Positions 34,415 to 45,155 of a stretch of 64,000 nucleotides of DNA are shown one piece after another. Both the position numbers and the translations under genes were made by a program. The stretch covers positions 1,787,001 through 1,851,000 of the forward strand of contig JAMXSV010000004.1 of assembly GCA_027559495.1 (NCBI GenBank), in the 5' to 3' direction. Source of the stretch: Aurifilum marmelostoma. Lineage: Eukaryota; Ascomycota; Sordariomycetes; Diaporthales; Cryphonectriaceae. Numbering within the stretch: position 1 is the stretch's first letter; every line of letters starts with the position of its first letter. The notes under the pieces are model-generated. The model saw nothing but the letters and a program-made list of their open reading frames with translations. It ran no database searches and was not told the origin of the DNA.

Positions 34415-36241
34415 ATGACGACCACCCGAGCCCTTCTGGCTGGCGGCCTTTTCGCCGTCGCCGTCCAGTCGATGCAGCCTAACGCTGCAGAACCCATCGA
34501 GGCTCCCATGCGTGATCTGCAGTGGGCCCAGCTCAACTTCCTCCACACGACTGACACCCACGGCTGGCACGGCGGACACCTCCAGGAGTCCCAGTACTCG
34601 GCCGACTGGGGCGACTACGTGTCTTTTGCCCATCAAATGCGCAAGGAGGCCGACGACCGGGGCGTCGACCTGCTACTGGTTGACACAGGCGACCGTGTCG
34701 AGGGCAACGGCCTGTACGACGCCTCCACGCCCAAGGGCAGGTACACCTACGACATCTTCAAGCAGCAGGACATCGACATCATCTGCACCGGCAATCACGA
34801 GCTGTACAACTACGACACCGCCGAGCGCGAGAGGGCCCAGACCGTGCCTAACTTCGCCGGCAGATATCTTGCTTCGAACCTCGATTACAAGGACACGACC
34901 TCGGGAGAGTGGGTGCCCATGGCGCCGAGGTACAAGAAGTTCCAGACCAAGAACCAGAAGCTGGATGTCGTCGCCTTCGGCTTTCTCTTCGACTTCACCG
35001 GCAACGCGAACAACACCAGGGTGCAAAAGGTGTCGGACACCATCAAGGAGAACTGGTTCCAGGATGCCATCAGGGAGAAGGCGGATGTATTTGTCGTCAT
35101 CGGCCACATCGGTCTGCGCATGGAGGAGCTGCAGAAAATCTTCCGGGAGATCAGGAGGCAGAACTGGTTCACCCCCATCGCCATCTTCGCCGGACATGCT
35201 CACGTTCGCGACGCTACCAGCTTTGATGCTCGTGCTTTCGGCATGGCGAGCGGACGGTATTTCGAGACCATCGGGTGGATGTCGGTGGACGGCATCGCGA
35301 AGAAGTCAGAGGACCTGCAGACGACAGCGGTCTCTTTTAACAGACGGTACATCGACAACAATCTTTTCGGGCTGTACACTCACACCGGGCTGAACGAGAC
35401 GACCTTCCCCACTGAGCATGGCCGGAACGTTAGCAAGATGATCACCGACGCCCGCAAAGAGCTGGACCTCGACAAGAGGCACGGGTGCGCGCCTCAGAAC
35501 TACTGGATGGCCCGGACGCCGTACCCGAGTAACGACAGCATATACACATGGCTGGACCAGGAGGTTATGCCTGACGTTATTGTCAAGGAGACTCGCAAGG
35601 AGATTCCTCGCCTCGCCATCATCAACACTGGCGCCATGCGCTTCGACATATTCAAGGGGCCCTTCACTATTGACACTACCTACATTGTCTCGCCCTTCCA
35701 GAGCAGGATGTCCTATATCCCCGAGGTCGAGTATGAGGTTGCCAAGAAGGTTCTCGACCTGTTGAACAAGGCGACCCGCATCCTCGACGTCGCAGATCAC
35801 CACGACCCGAGGATGATGGGCCCACCAGAGCAGTGGACCAGAGCCCACAATATTATATATCCTAACTTTTCTCCGCCAACCGAGTCATTGTTTGTTGCCG
35901 ATGGTCAAAAGCCAATGAGCGACACAGAGGACAAGCCTCGCCTGGTCAGTGGCTATACCACCAAAGACGACATCGGCAGCGATGGCGATGACGCCATTCA
36001 CTCCCCGATCAACTTCTACGTCCAGCCGAACTGTATACAGTCGGAGATTGGGTTTCCAGAAGAGGGCGAGCCCGACAAGGTTGATCTGGTCTTTAATGGC
36101 TTCATAACGCCCTGGGTGATCTTGGCCCTGAAGTTTAGCGGTGGTGACTACAAGGAGGCGGACGTTCAGCTATGGGATGAGGCACCCTTCACAGACATGA
36201 TGGCCGGCTGGATCAAGGAGCACTGGGATGGAGATTGTTAA
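34415..36241 (+). CDS. Secreted calcineurin-like metallophosphoesterase / 5'-nucleotidase family protein
   Basis: A single exon of 608 residues. ATG 34415 opens a signal peptide (MTTTRALLAGGLFAVAVQSM); an in-frame ATG at 34391 is also possible. Metal-binding motifs of the family are in order: HTTDTHGWHGG (about 44), DTGDRVEGNG (about 89), GNHELYN (about 126), GHIGLR (about 230) and FAGHAHVRD (about 258). A second half carries NTGAMRFDIFKGPF (about 403), the 5'-nucleotidase C-domain signature. Acidic, Pro-rich sequence follows and the end is HWDGDC. It resembles the yeast YHR202W group, in which the vacuole or cell surface is the presumed location. The substrate cannot be read from sequence. 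No intron is needed, unlike most neighbours. Confidence 0.9.
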   Translation: MTTTRALLAGGLFAVAVQSMQPNAAEPIEAPMRDLQWAQLNFLHTTDTHGWHGGHLQESQYSADWGDYVSFAHQMRKEADDRGVDLLLVDTGDRVEGNGLYDASTPKGRYTYDIFKQQDIDIICTGNHELYNYDTAERERAQTVPNFAGRYLASNLDYKDTTSGEWVPMAPRYKKFQTKNQKLDVVAFGFLFDFTGNANNTRVQKVSDTIKENWFQDAIREKADVFVVIGHIGLRMEELQKIFREIRRQNWFTPIAIFAGHAHVRDATSFDARAFGMASGRYFETIGWMSVDGIAKKSEDLQTTAVSFNRRYIDNNLFGLYTHTGLNETTFPTEHGRNVSKMITDARKELDLDKRHGCAPQNYWMARTPYPSNDSIYTWLDQEVMPDVIVKETRKEIPRLAIINTGAMRFDIFKGPFTIDTTYIVSPFQSRMSYIPEVEYEVAKKVLDLLNKATRILDVADHHDPRMMGPPEQWTRAHNIIYPNFSPPTESLFVADGQKPMSDTEDKPRLVSGYTTKDDIGSDGDDAIHSPINFYVQPNCIQSEIGFPEEGEPDKVDLVFNGFITPWVILALKFSGGDYKEADVQLWDEAPFTDMMAGWIKEHWDGDC

Positions 36242-37376
36242 GTTGTCGAGAGCATGTGTTATACAATAGCGAGGGCTTGATCTAATATTGGCAATACACA
36301 TCACGTCCTCAAGAGCTGAGTGCGTGAAGAATTTCTTTTTGATTTTGTTTTTTTTTGGAGGGGGGGGGGGGTAGGGCGCGGGCACTGGTAGCACATGATT
36401 TTGACTTTTTATAGATATATATCTCATTGCGTAACCAAGAGGGTTTACAAATTGACTGGACTTTTACTCAGACCTGTCAGCCGCAGGTCACAGACCTTGA
36501 GGGACGCCAATTGAAGGCTCTGGTTGGTCAGACATCCCCCGCACCGGCCTCCAGAATATTGGACCTTGTGCTTGATTATGTGCCACCAGAATATAGATAA
36601 GTAGGCCTTCGAATGAAGTGTCAAATCTTCATCAGTATGATGAAGAGCTAGGAGGCCGGGACTGCCCTGATGGCTGGGATGGGAAGATATGCAAGGCTCC
36701 GGGATTAGCACGGCGCTAAGTACACCTGCCATTTTGCTAATGCTCCATACACCTGTCAGATGCTTATTCCCCCCACTGCCCAAGTACCACACAGCGCCGT
36801 GCGAATGCTCGAAATGTTGACGGTTATAACCACGATACAAGTGTTTTGGGTATGGATGTCAAGTCGCAAGGATATTTCAATGCCAAATCGGCCATAGCGT
36901 AATTTCAATTGATGAAAATTTGCAATATATATACAAAGAAAAGGAAGAAGAAAGAACAAGGAAGAACAGAAAAAAAGAAAACAAAAACGAAAAAAACCCG
37001 ATTTTGTGTACCTCGTCTGAAAGTGGCGTCCCTTTCCATACTCCTGCCCCATAGCCTTCATGCCATGCCGAATTCCCAAATACCTCATGCCGTCATTTCG
37101 AAATTTTGATCATGTCATCGTTACTGCACGCGTGTTATCATATAGCAGAATGCTGCCTATTCTTCTTGTCCCTTAATGCGCCAAATGCACCAACTTCTTT
37201 CAGTCACCGCACGTGTCTTACTCGTCTATGCCCCAAAGTTAGAGGGTTCTAGACATTCTGACCATGTAAAAACAAAAGGGCGCAACATACCACTAATAAC
37301 TCTCCGACGGGGGATTCAGCATCGGATACCAGTGGGATGTTCATTCAGAGGCCGCGTAGTACCCATGAGTAGAAGT
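36242..37376. other. Intergenic region between convergent genes
   Basis: 3' flanks with a T run followed by a G run (about 36346-36371) and an A-rich strip (about 36930-37000). The short ORFs are low-complexity and unsupported. Confidence 0.6.
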
Positions 37377-38264
37377 TTAGTGGTTAGGAAAACCAAGCGG
37401 CGAGACGTAGCGGGCGGGACAATCACGCTGGTCGCTGTAGGCCCTACTGAGGTACCTCCAGTCGCTGGCCCAGAACCTGATGCTACGGGGGCTCACGCCC
37501 GTGACCATGACGGTCTGTCGGTCAAATTCGCGGGATCCCGGGATCAATCTCGAGGGCCAAGTTCGTTCGGTTTGTTGGGCATTCCAGTGACGCATCCCGA
37601 TGACATGCGCGAACTCGTGGCGGAGGATGTTCTCGATGAAGACGCGGCCTTCCCAGTCAGCGACGCACAGGGGACTAATCCGGACGGAGCGTTTGAGGTA
37701 TCTGTAGGTTGGCGGGGCCCTGCTGTCTGGCGGAGTGCTGGGAAAGAAGGAGTCTGCCCAAGTGCGAGAGCCCAACTCTGGGTCGTAAAGGATCTTGAAA
37801 ACGACTTGAGAGTTATTAGGCGAATAATGAAAGCTGAGAGGGATGCCATGCTGTGCGAAGCCTAGGTTCATCTCACTCGTCACGGCCACCGCCCCTCGTT
37901 CGAGATGAGCTATAAATTTTTCATCGACTAGACCACGTCTGAAGCTTTCTTTGTCGATATTGAAGGAAATGTGTGAGCCCGGTGCGAAAAGGATAGCTCG
38001 TCCATGGGGCGCATCAAGGCGGAGCTCTGCAGGCCCGGCTGCGGAGGTTGAGGACGGCGACGGGTCCGGATTGGCCTGACAGTAGAAATTGATCTTGCTT
38101 TGCTGGGACGCAACAGCCGGGGCCGGGGCTGAAGTTGGGCCACTAGGGCGCACACCCAAGACCAAATCGTTTGGGGTAGAGTTCTTATACACGTTGCGGT
38201 TGTCACTCAATCTTCGGGGTTCATGGTTGTGCCCCGCAGTACCATTGTATTTTTGGAGAGCCAT
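37377..38264 (-). CDS. Metzincin-like zinc metalloprotease-fold protein, 5' end unresolved
   Basis: From the first in-frame ATG (38264) the frame runs 295 residues to TAA at 37377. A classic metzincin zinc site is present, HEFAHVIGMRH (HExxHxxGxxH), followed about 30 residues later by QTVMVTG, a candidate Met-turn. Upstream is a beta-rich catalytic-fold segment (AILFAPGSHISFNI, LERGAVAVTSEMNLGFAQHG, VVFKILYDPEL). Residues 1-90 are low-complexity Pro/Ser sequence. The frame stays open upstream to 38395 (with CKGFDTAHCPAEWAVS), so an earlier exon is possible. One option is ATG 38561 with an intron 38491-38396, giving a weak signal-like start. Matrixin-like proteins of this kind occur in fungi, but substrates are unknown to me. 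The domain call is firm; protease activity and location are inference. Confidence 0.75.
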   Translation of the reverse strand: MALQKYNGTAGHNHEPRRLSDNRNVYKNSTPNDLVLGVRPSGPTSAPAPAVASQQSKINFYCQANPDPSPSSTSAAGPAELRLDAPHGRAILFAPGSHISFNIDKESFRRGLVDEKFIAHLERGAVAVTSEMNLGFAQHGIPLSFHYSPNNSQVVFKILYDPELGSRTWADSFFPSTPPDSRAPPTYRYLKRSVRISPLCVADWEGRVFIENILRHEFAHVIGMRHWNAQQTERTWPSRLIPGSREFDRQTVMVTGVSPRSIRFWASDWRYLSRAYSDQRDCPARYVSPLGFPNH

Positions 38265-38395
38265 GCCGTTCGGTCGATTGGCTGAATTGGTGGTGGCAGT
38301 GGGAGGAGAGTCGAAAGCAAAAGGACCCGGGTCTCGGCTGACCGCCCACTCCGCTGGGCAGTGTGCAGTGTCGAAACCTTTACACAAGTCAGCCT

Positions 38396-38561
38396 CTCTG
38401 TATATCGTCTACACAAATAAGTAATACATAATCTCAAGATGACAAGCAGAGTAGCTTCGGGCGATTTCTCGAGGTAGTATAATTAGACTACCTCTGTTGT
38501 GTCTGAAGATCGACGCTGAGAAGAAGTGTGATATGCAGTAGTAAATCTGTAAAGAAGTCAT
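38396..38561 (-). other. Possible upstream exon and intron of the metzincin-like gene
   Basis: ATG 38561 reads MTSLQIYYCISHFFSASIFR to 38492, where GTAGTC could serve as donor. The acceptor ACAGAG at 38396 would join in phase to EADLCKGFDTAHCP. The donor is weak, and a CAG two bases earlier would be out of frame, so this is only a hypothesis. A separate 5'-leader intron with GTAAGT (about 38619) and TTTACAG ends is equally plausible, and it would remove this ATG. Confidence 0.25.
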
Positions 38562-39919
38562 AGCATAGGAATGTTACTCAATATGAAAAGTGCAGACTTA
38601 CGAATCACTATGGTCAGAATGATGTAGACTGGCTCAAGATGTAGATGTTGGAATGGGGTTTGAGTGTGATTCAGAAGATGAACCTTTGTTCTGGGAGATA
38701 TTCCTTTATATATAGTAGTAGGTCCTTAATCTCATCAACTTATTAGAATCTTCCTGATACTTTCTCTACCCAGTAGCGTAGGTGTGGCCTAGGTGTGGCC
38801 ATTTACACCATGCTACGACAATTAGCTAATCCATATCTGGTAAGGCCCGTCAATTATCGAGTAGGATATCCATCTGTCAGGTAACCCTCCAAGTCTCAGT
38901 AGATGCGGCCAGCATGACGCGGGATCGTAAAATCGCTCCCTGCTGCTGACCTCTATTGAGGGGAAGGGGCCACTGCAACCCTAGGGACACAGGGGTGCCT
39001 CCTAAGGGGTCTGTAGTAAGGCTCTTTATTATGAGTGACCCGTCCAACATGCAAGTCATGATGGAGATGCGGCACAGCACAAAGGCTACCCGGAACGGAT
39101 TTGCATGTCCAAGAGGCTGAGCCGGGGCGGGTTCTCTGGTGGGGCCTCTCTGGTGGGGCCCCGTGGATCATCAGCATAGGAAATTGCATTGCGGACTTGC
39201 TACACCCATTCGCAAAATATTCACGTTGTGTATTCCAAAAAGCCCAAAAAAGAAAATAAAACTTAAAAATCGAATATAAGTTCCTATAAGATATTTGAAC
39301 GCTTCAGTTTTTTTCCCTTTTTTTTTTTTTTTTTGTTCTGTTGATAACACTCTTCCAAAATAAGTACTTCACTATCTACTGCGTACATGTAGTGGGTGAG
39401 TGAAGCAAAGCACAAGCCAAGAGAAACCGACCAGGGCGCCTGTTTTTTAGTACGAACCTAGTGATAAACCACAAGGGCAGTGAGATTCCTATAGTCATTG
39501 CTGACATTTGCCTAAAAGTCTCAGGGAAGGCCAGAATGCAAGCAAGTCTTACATATCAAGGCATACGAGTGAGGTTTTATAGATCCAGAGACATTTTCAC
39601 AAGGCTGCTGGCAGGGACTGAAGGCCTTGTGATGTTTGACGTGCCAGAAGCCCGAGCTGTATTAATCGTGCACAACCGTATCTGTCGATCTGCTCTAACA
39701 GCAAACTCACTTGCAGTCTATTACAAAATTCGAGCAGTAGAAGTAGCGAATGCTTTGCATTGGACACTAGCTATCCGCGTGATGATGTGATATTATTGAT
39801 CACAGTATGCTACGACGAAGCCATTGAACTGATAATTACTCTTCCCCTGCCTTCACTCATCTACTTTTTCGATCCTTCTTTGCATATCCTTGACATCATC
39901 AAGATTACCTATCATCGCA
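38562..39919. other. Intergenic region upstream of the metzincin-like gene
   Basis: Rather AT-rich, with T runs (39308-39334), a 14-base direct repeat TCTCTGGTGGGGCC (about 39133-39160) and a TAGGTGTGGCC repeat (about 38778-38800). ORF 39461-39790 (+) has no recognisable domain. Confidence 0.55.
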
Positions 39920-40905
39920 TCACGCCCAGTTGTTGGCAAAGAATGTGAGGACGGTCTTGTATCCGCGGCTGTACTCCTCCTCGACCCTCTTGTCCTTGAG
40001 GTCCGAACGAGCGGCCATCCAGCCATGGATCTGGTCCTGGAAGATCTCGACGTGCTTCGGGCCGGTGAGGGCGGCTTCGAACTTCTTGACGTCCTCGGCG
40101 GGCTCGTCTTTGGATGCCAGCAAAGCCAGAGGTATCTTGATCCTGTTGTGTGTCAGTGAGCTGGAGAGGGGAGTGTGGACGACGAGGCATCTAGGTATGG
40201 GTCTTGAGGCAGAGCGAAGGACAGGAGAAAGAGTAAGTGGTATGCGTACTTCTTTGCATCTTCCGCGTCGACCATTGCTGGGTGGCACTCTGCACCGATC
40301 TTGAACGGATTGTCGGACTGGCTGACCGTCAGGGAGATGACCTTGGATCCCCAGCAGAACTACACCACGTCATCGGCGTCAGCGAAACGTCAAATGCATG
40401 GACGGAAAGAGAGCATTGAGAACAAAAATGAAAGCAGCGTAAGAGGAATATCAAGTGAACCTACACCGACAACACCCCACTCCTTGATGTTGGGGTATTT
40501 AGCCTGGGCGTCCTTCAACACGCTGTGGACCTTGGGCACGAAGCTCGGCGGGCTGTTCTGGCCAAAGAACTCGCCGACCTTCTTCTGCTTCTCCTCGTTT
40601 TCGGGCGGGAAGAGCTCGATGGGCAGGGGCTTGCCGTCAAAGGCATCGGGCATGAAGACGGCATACTTGTTGTGGTCATCGGCGCTGGCAAGGATGTCGC
40701 ACCCCTGTACGGTCTGGTCAAAGAAGCCGAAGATGTCCATGATCACCAGGATGCCCTTGGACGCCTCCTTCGCAGGGCCTGTCACGTATGTCTTCTTGCC
40801 GTCGATGGTCTCGTAGGCGCCCTTGTGCTGGTAGCCGGACGACACGACGGGCGGGATGTTGCAGCAGGCCTGTGAGTGGCCGCCGGTGGCCTTCATGGTC
40901 GACAT
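39920..40905 (-). CDS. Dienelactone hydrolase family protein
   Basis: Three exons on the minus strand, 40905-40465, 40359-40250 and 40142-39920, give 257 residues with all phases consistent. The introns are 105 and 107 nt. The alpha/beta-hydrolase triad of the family is visible: nucleophile Cys149 in GVVGFCWGSK, created exactly at the first splice join, Asp196 in LLASKDEP and His223 in QIHGWMAAR. The N-terminus (GHSQACCNIPPVV) and ILVIMDIFGFFDQTVQGCDI are typical of fungal members. No signal peptide, so probably cytosolic. Family enzymes hydrolyse lactones, classically dienelactone in aromatic degradation, but most fungal copies have unknown substrates. No other aromatic-catabolism gene is next to it, so a pathway role is not indicated by context. 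Confidence 0.92.
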
Positions 40906-42039
40906 CTTGGACGTAGTGGTGCTGAGGTTGCGAACGGGCTGGAGGTTGGTGATTCGGTTGCTTGATGGTCGTGACAGTGTCGGGCGGGGTAATCTGCAGC
41001 AAGACTGGTGTCGGTGGTAGGTGGTCGGGATGAGCTTGGTGTTTTGCGCGGGGGTTGTAGTTGTGGTATTTAACGCAGGAAGAGAGGGGGAAGGATGCGG
41101 CGATTAGCCGGCAGTGGGGTCTATTGTGAGAGGCGGCCCGAAGTTGACCAAGAGGAGCCATGACGCGGGGATGAAATAATTGCTCAATGATAAAGCGCGC
41201 AAATCGCCGTGTCCATTGGTACGTTGAATATAAAAATTGGTATTGGATTGTGTTTTTCTTTTTTTTACATGACCAATTTGATTCTGGCCTCGCTTTTGGC
41301 GTCTAATAATGATCTTGGTGATGATGCATTAATAAAAGATTGTGCCGGACATGCACAGTAGCTGTTTTCCCCTTCCCCTCCCTCCTTGCTGCCTTTCCAG
41401 CATTGCTCGCCGCTATAGCTCTCATCCAAACAACAGATCATGACGTAGCGAGGGGCTGCCCCGTTTGAGCTTATCATTATCCGCGAATGGCCCTAGTACT
41501 GGGTGATGTGGATAAGTGGTGTGGATAAGAGATGCCTTGACACCCCGCCCCGCCCCCTGGCGCCGTCCAAGCCGCCAACCGAAGTCCGGAGGGTCGGATG
41601 GGAATCCGAACTGGTAGCCGCACACTCGGGATCGTCGTGCGACCTCGTGCCTTTAGCAAGCTGTACATAGTAGCAGGAACGACACGCGGATGCTTGCCTG
41701 CCGTGTTACGGCCGCCGGGGGTTGGAGGGCGGGCAGGAACGAAGAACTTGGCTCCCAGGAAAGGAAGGAGTTTGTGAGGGGCTGGCTGCGAGGAGGATAG
41801 AGGGGCACTAGAGGTAAGGAGCGGCAGACAGGTCCATGGGGGTTGAAAAGGAAGAATGGATAAGATAGAGACACCATGGCCTTCCTCCATGCCCTTGCCC
41901 CCTAGAAGAAGGCTATGCTATTAATAATAATGATAATAAAGAGAACCCTGTTCGTCGACACAGCCAGCGACCGACGCTCGATGCCCTGGCTTCCTTGCCA
42001 TTCGTTCATTCATAAATGTCTTTCCACCTCCTTGCTGCC
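40906..42039. other. Intergenic region between the hydrolase and Nudix genes
   Basis: The promoter and leader of the dienelactone hydrolase and the 3' flank of the Nudix gene. A minus-strand ORF at 41477-41890 is Pro/Ser-rich with no domain and is judged noncoding. Confidence 0.55.
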
Positions 42040-42825
42040 TTACTCCTGGTGCTGGTGCTGGTGCTGCTGCTGGTGCTGCTGCTGCTGCTGACCCTCAGGC
42101 TTGCTCCACCAGCGCCAGACAGGAGGACGCCATTCGGATATTTTCCTGGGACACAAGCCCCTCAGCTTCTGAAGCATGGTGGGCTGGATCTTCTCTACGT
42201 TCTGGGGCTCGGCCTCGGGGCGGCCAGCTCGGACCCAGTTTGCGTCGGCAGACATCAGGGCCTCCTTCTCCGCCTGGAACCTGAGGGCCGCCCTCGCGTC
42301 CGCGACCCCCATCCACCTCGCCTCCAGGCCCTCGCCCAGATCCTGGGTGTTCTCGTGCGGGGCGGCGTCGGGATCCACCAGCGTGGCCAGGTAGAAAAAA
42401 CACATCTTCAGGGCATCTGTATCTGAGCCCTTGCCCGGCTCGGTATACGTGACCATGCCCACCGGCTCGGTGCCGAGGTGGTCGATAATGGTGCTCTTGG
42501 GGCCCTCCGGCGCCTCGTTCCGCGGTTGTGTGGCTCGTGTGGGCATGCGGACGGGGACTAGGCTCACGCGGTGGCCTGTCTCCTCGTAGGTCTCGCGGGT
42601 GGCTGCATCGGGAACATTTTCGCCGATGTTCCTGCGGCCCTTGGGAAGCTGCCAGATGTCCTCCTGGTACTTCCTGTTGACGATGACGAGAACCTCTTGG
42701 GTCCTGGGGTGAAAGGTGACCGTGCCGGCGCTGATGATGAAGTCGACATTGCGATGAAATGTCATGTCGCTGTTGATGCCGTCGAGGTCTATGTGCCTCC
42801 TCGCTGGTGGCTCGTCCGAGGTCAT
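42040..42825 (-). CDS. Nudix hydrolase with Gln/His-rich tail
   Basis: A single exon of 261 residues. The start is ATG 42825 (MTSDEPPARRHIDLDGINSD). The Nudix box is complete at residues 63-85: G63, E69, R77-E78, E81-E82 and G84 in GRRNIGENVPDAATRETYEE. The strand before it (VLVIVNRKYQEDIWQLPKG) is typical of the fold. Hydrophilic mid-protein sequence follows (QPRNEAPEGPKS; ALKMCFFYLATLVDPD). The last 20 residues are Gln/His repeats encoded by a CTG/GTG microsatellite. Nudix enzymes cleave nucleoside diphosphates linked to another moiety. The LPKG start of the box recalls diadenosine or diphosphoinositol polyphosphate hydrolases, but the substrate cannot be settled. No targeting signal is seen. 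Confidence 0.9.
   Translation of the reverse strand: MTSDEPPARRHIDLDGINSDMTFHRNVDFIISAGTVTFHPRTQEVLVIVNRKYQEDIWQLPKGRRNIGENVPDAATRETYEETGHRVSLVPVRMPTRATQPRNEAPEGPKSTIIDHLGTEPVGMVTYTEPGKGSDTDALKMCFFYLATLVDPDAAPHENTQDLGEGLEARWMGVADARAALRFQAEKEALMSADANWVRAGRPEAEPQNVEKIQPTMLQKLRGLCPRKISEWRPPVWRWWSKPEGQQQQQHQQQHQHQHQE
42046..42090. repeat. CTG/CTGGTG microsatellite coding the Gln/His tail of the Nudix protein
   Basis: Three CTGGTG units followed by CTG runs; on the coding strand it reads CAG and CAC codons for the Q/H-rich C-terminus. Confidence 0.9.
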
Positions 42826-45155
42826 ATTTCTTTCTCTCTCTTTTCTTGATCGGGCTCTCGTGTGTCTCCCTTGGGTGTGGTGGGTGCAAAGGTGCTGGGC
42901 ACTGCGGAGCGGGGAATGGGTGTTGCCTCTGTTGGGTTATATACTATTGTCGTCCGGTGGAGTGATGAGGGGAGAGGGGGGTGAGCGTCTCTAGTATATT
43001 GCAGTGAGACCTCCTGACGCACAAAATGCAACAAGAGGTGCTTTTTCTTCGAAGCGAGAGCGGCTACCAACGGGGGGCTCGAGGCACTTGGCCCATGCTC
43101 GAGGGTCCGAAGAAGGAACAGAGAGCAGAGTCAAAGGACCGGTGTGCCCAGGTTCGTCCGGCCGTCCCTTTAAATGCCTGTTCCCGTGGCTGCCCCAGCT
43201 CAGCCGCTTCGGTCCTCGTGCAGCAACCTGCTGCAGTCGCTGTTGCTGCTGCAACCATGCCGTGCCATCTCAGCCAGCCATTCTTTGACCCAAAAGTCAA
43301 TCTTTTTTTTTTCCTTCTCCTTCCTTCCCCTTTGCCTCCTTGTCGGATGTCGCTCGCGCATTTCCGCCTGTCGCACTTCTCAATCGAGGTGCCATAATCA
43401 ACATGTCATATAACGCGTCAGATCTGCTCAGGACCGGTGAAGGTTTCGCCAGGACGCTGACCCAAAAAAAAAAGCCATGGCTCGGCATCCGGCGCCTAGA
43501 CACTTCCCACCGGTCGATCCACCTTGGTGTTTTTTTTTTGGGGGGGGGGTCTTTTTGTTTCTTTTTTTTTGTTCCCTTTTTTTTCTTCCTTCTTCTTTTT
43601 CCCCCCTTCCTTTTTCTTGGGGGGGGGGGGCTCTGGGTGAGCGACAACAAACACCACAGCGCCATACCTCATCTCCCCCTCTGTCTTCCCCCCTCTCAAC
43701 CTCGCTTGCTCGCAGCCCACTCTAGCCATTAGAGACATGGTTTAAGCCAGGGGGGCCTCGCTCTCGTATAGAAAAGAGAAACGCGTTGTGCAGTGGAACG
43801 TGCCAATGCATCCAACCCTATCCTGCAGCATGCATAATGCGGGCGGAAGGGCGCCTCTGCGCTCCGCGGCATTGGTTGCCCTTGGTGAGATGCATGGAGG
43901 GTTGGGGATGGCGGCCTATCAGGGCTGTTGGACCTCACTCCGGGCGCAGACAGCCACTCAGCTCCGAAGTGGCAGGATTCCCTCCCAAATCAGGGAAACC
44001 TGCGTGCCGCTCAACCGCGTATGTGTGACTGATAGGACACGGCTTGCAAGGCCACTTGGGGTAACCACCAACTTGGGGTTGGGGGACGGCACTGCATCGC
44101 TTGGGGGATGCGAAGGCTTGCAGGGAGCAGATGCCGGAGCAGAACCCCCGCAGTACCTATAGAGGCAGGACCGGTGCCCCTCCTTTTTTTCTTTTTCCCT
44201 TCTCGAGTTACCGCATCGAGTGGGTTCCTTCAGGCCTTGCACAGATGTTCGCCCGCTGTACGGCATTGATTTGCACCTAAAGGTGCTCACGAGGGTAGGC
44301 CCGGGGTTGTAGTAATGAGACAACGCGGCTGGTTGTGGGCGCAATTTCCTCCCGCCATGTATTTAGACGGACAACACCCTCGCTGATAATATAGGAGCAG
44401 AAAAATGAAGGAGAAGACATAGAAGAAGAAAATGGCACTTTTTCAAGCAAAGAGGACCAAAGAGAGAGAGTGAGAGAGAGAGGAGGGGAATAAAAAAAGA
44501 AAAAGAGGGAAAAAGAAAGCGCACAGTCATAAAATGAAGACAAGGAAAAGAAAAGAAAAAACTTGTCATGCATGTGAGGCTCATGTAGCAATTTTTGTGA
44601 GGGGAGAAAAACTTAAAAGGAAACAGGCAAAAGGAAAAAAAGAAAAAAGAAACGCCGGGGCCTCTTGCCGGAATGTATGTAAGAAATAAAGTGACTCGAG
44701 GTCATGGCGGGCTCACCTGCACCAAAAGTAAGTAAGTAGGTGAGTATTTATACCATTTACACTTTGGCACCTACAACCAACCTTTTACAGTGAGTCGTCC
44801 AATGCGGTCTTTTTAAGTCAACGACCTCTGAAGAGGCATCGCAGGGGAATCATTACTATGTACATAGTACCGGATCTAGCATCTTACCCCCTACCATGAG
44901 GGATCGATAGACCTGGCAGACTGGCCAGCCGAGAGGTACCATCCCTGCGTTGCCAGGCTTGCCTGGGTACAAGCACCTCTCACAGTATGTACCTCAGTAT
45001 ATTGCAGGTACCCAGGTATCGTCCTGACCCCACTTAAATTTTGGCACCCGCTTTGGGTCTGCCCCTCCATGAACCTCGAGATATGGCCCTTTGAGTCACC
45101 ACCACATTGTTGTCAATTCCCAATCTTTTCCCTCCGCCGACAAACAGTAGTCAAC
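42826..45155. promoter_or_regulatory. Divergent upstream region between Nudix and TyrRS genes
   Basis: 2.3 kb with no supported gene. It contains striking homopolymers: T runs with G runs at about 43530-43550 and 43560-43630, and a GA tract near 44463-44485. The TyrRS-proximal 100 bases include a TGAGTCA site (45092-45098). Confidence 0.55.
45092..45098 (+). promoter_or_regulatory. Candidate CPC1/GCN4 site upstream of TyrRS
   Basis: TGAGTCA, a perfect match to the TGA(C/G)TCA core bound by Gcn4-type bZIP activators, lies 58 bases before the ATG. Cross-pathway control of aminoacyl-tRNA synthetase genes by CPC1 is known in Neurospora. The site may fall inside the leader, and one match can arise by chance. 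Confidence 0.4.

Noticed and set aside
39461..39790. 109-residue plus-strand ORF
   Set aside because: Nothing recognisable; AT-rich spacer with no supporting signals.
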